Translations under genes and position numbers: made by a program
The notes under the pieces: model-generated
Database searches by the model: none
The model's input: only the letters and a program-made list of their open reading frames with translations
Told to the model about the DNA's origin: nothing
Assembly (NCBI RefSeq): GCF_028416575.1
Contig: NZ_JAMQKB010000002.1
Span: forward strand, 248,001-312,000
DNA: 64,000 bases
Direction: 5' to 3'
Origin: Terrihalobacillus insolitus
Lineage (GTDB): Bacteria > Bacillota > Bacilli > Bacillales > Amphibacillaceae
Shown here: positions 63,539 through 64,000 of the stretch, piece after piece
Layout of the letters: the number at the start of each line of letters is the position of its first letter
Position numbering within the stretch: the stretch's first letter is position 1

Positions 63539-64000
63539 TTGTTTAGTCAGCTTTTAGTTTATTATAGTTTTAATGACTTTTGGCATCCTGAATGGATTTT
63601 GATAACGGTAGCGGTGGCTGGAATCTACTTGCTTATTGTCGGTCCGTTTCGTCACCATTTCCCTAACTCTTATCCATTTCGAATGTATCGTAAAATTTTA
63701 TTTTTGTCTGGATTGCTTATAGGATACATAACGCTAGGAAGTCCACTAGAGCTTCTCAGTTCATACTTATTTAGTGTTCATATGCTGCAAATGTCATTAC
63801 TTTATTTCGTAATGCCGCCACTAATTCTGTTTGGTACTCCAGGTTGGTTGTTACGACCGTTGTTGAACATACGTTTTATAAAAGCAATTGTTACAAAATT
63901 TAATCGTCCATGGATCATCGTTGTAGTCTTTAATATGGTTGTTTCCTTTTATCATTTTCCGGTTATCTTTGATTATTTTGCAGCGGCCAATCCATTATAT
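63539..64000 (+). CDS. ctaG: Cytochrome caa3 oxidase assembly factor CtaG, 5' part
   Basis: The first 154 codons are in the window. They show several membrane helices and the family pattern FGTPGWLLRPLL and VFNMVVSFYHFPVIFDY. CtaG proteins of this type are needed for CtaCDEF oxidase assembly in bacilli. The start is TTG 63539, six bases after GGGAGG. The C-terminus is outside the window. Confidence 0.85.
   Translation, partial: MFSQLLVYYSFNDFWHPEWILITVAVAGIYLLIVGPFRHHFPNSYPFRMYRKILFLSGLLIGYITLGSPLELLSSYLFSVHMLQMSLLYFVMPPLILFGTPGWLLRPLLNIRFIKAIVTKFNRPWIIVVVFNMVVSFYHFPVIFDYFAAANPLY

Overview
The window is about 64 kb of chromosome from a low-GC, endospore-forming Firmicute of the Bacillaceae. 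The rnjA-rpoY-def-ykyA block and the yku block (ykyB, ykuE, darB, dapH, dapL, ykuS, ykuT, ykuU, ykuV) match Bacillus subtilis gene order. SpoVA, SpoVIF, YjcZ and Spo0E-like proteins show that it sporulates. An Oceanobacillus/Virgibacillus-type genus would fit, but that is inference. I see no rRNA, tRNA, CRISPR array or intact transposase gene.

Layout. 1-5.1 kb: protein maturation, RNA polymerase and RNA decay, and potassium control (ykyA, def, HAD phosphatase, rpoY, rnjA, ktrC). 5.2-11.8 kb: a short-Q-loop cytochrome bd oxidase (cydAB) behind a Rex-type operator, a YfhD-like peptide and a heterodimeric ABC exporter. 11.9-18.8 kb: the yku cluster, including the acetylated diaminopimelate branch (dapH, dapL), whose aminotransferase partner patA lies at 21.7 kb. 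18.8-27.5 kb: small membrane, sporulation-control and envelope genes: a DMT transporter, a patatin lipase, an FbpB-like peptide, two Spo0E-like proteins, a PilZ-like protein, a signal peptidase, and a zinc-ribbon membrane protein next to a membrane-anchored S1C protease. 27.6-30.7 kb: a MITE, ywpF, moaA and moeA. 30.8-36.4 kb: small envelope genes, then a spoVA2-type operon (DUF1657, YhcN-like lipoprotein, SpoVAC, SpoVAD, SpoVAE, DUF1657, and a DUF421-DUF1657 fusion of the 2Duf type). 36.5-46.5 kb: a YogA-like dehydrogenase, an ArsA/GET3-like ATPase with a small protein ending in Cys-Cys, cstA, a zinc-finger/DUF1028/permease operon, an M3 oligopeptidase, an orphan holin and a YaaA-like protein. 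46.9-56.6 kb: ilvE, then a T-box-controlled ilvB-ilvH-ilvC-leuA-leuB-leuC-leuD operon. 56.7-64 kb: spoVIF, two yjcZ genes, a ZIP transporter, an MFS transporter, DoxX, a DEAD-box helicase, an amidase and the start of ctaG.

How the genes work together. The ilv-leu operon makes valine and leucine from pyruvate. It looks controlled by a leucine-type T-box and probably CodY, and a repeated hairpin-rich element sits between leuB and leuC. dapH, dapL and patA together form the acetylated route to diaminopimelate for peptidoglycan and lysine. The spoVA2-type operon is the set known to raise spore heat resistance and to act in dipicolinate traffic and germination.

The least explained content is repetitive. 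There is one full-length (287 bp) and one internally deleted (84 bp) copy of a MITE with TTAA at its edges. At least eleven copies of its terminal motif (TTGAACAACCTCTTTAA and variants) occur, several overlapping stop codons. There are two inverted copies of a 127-128 bp multi-hairpin element, and an inverted array of AGCGGACT repeats. No wholly new enzymatic system stands out. The best functional candidates are the ArsA-like ATPase with its Cys-Cys partner and the zinc-finger/DUF1028/permease operon.
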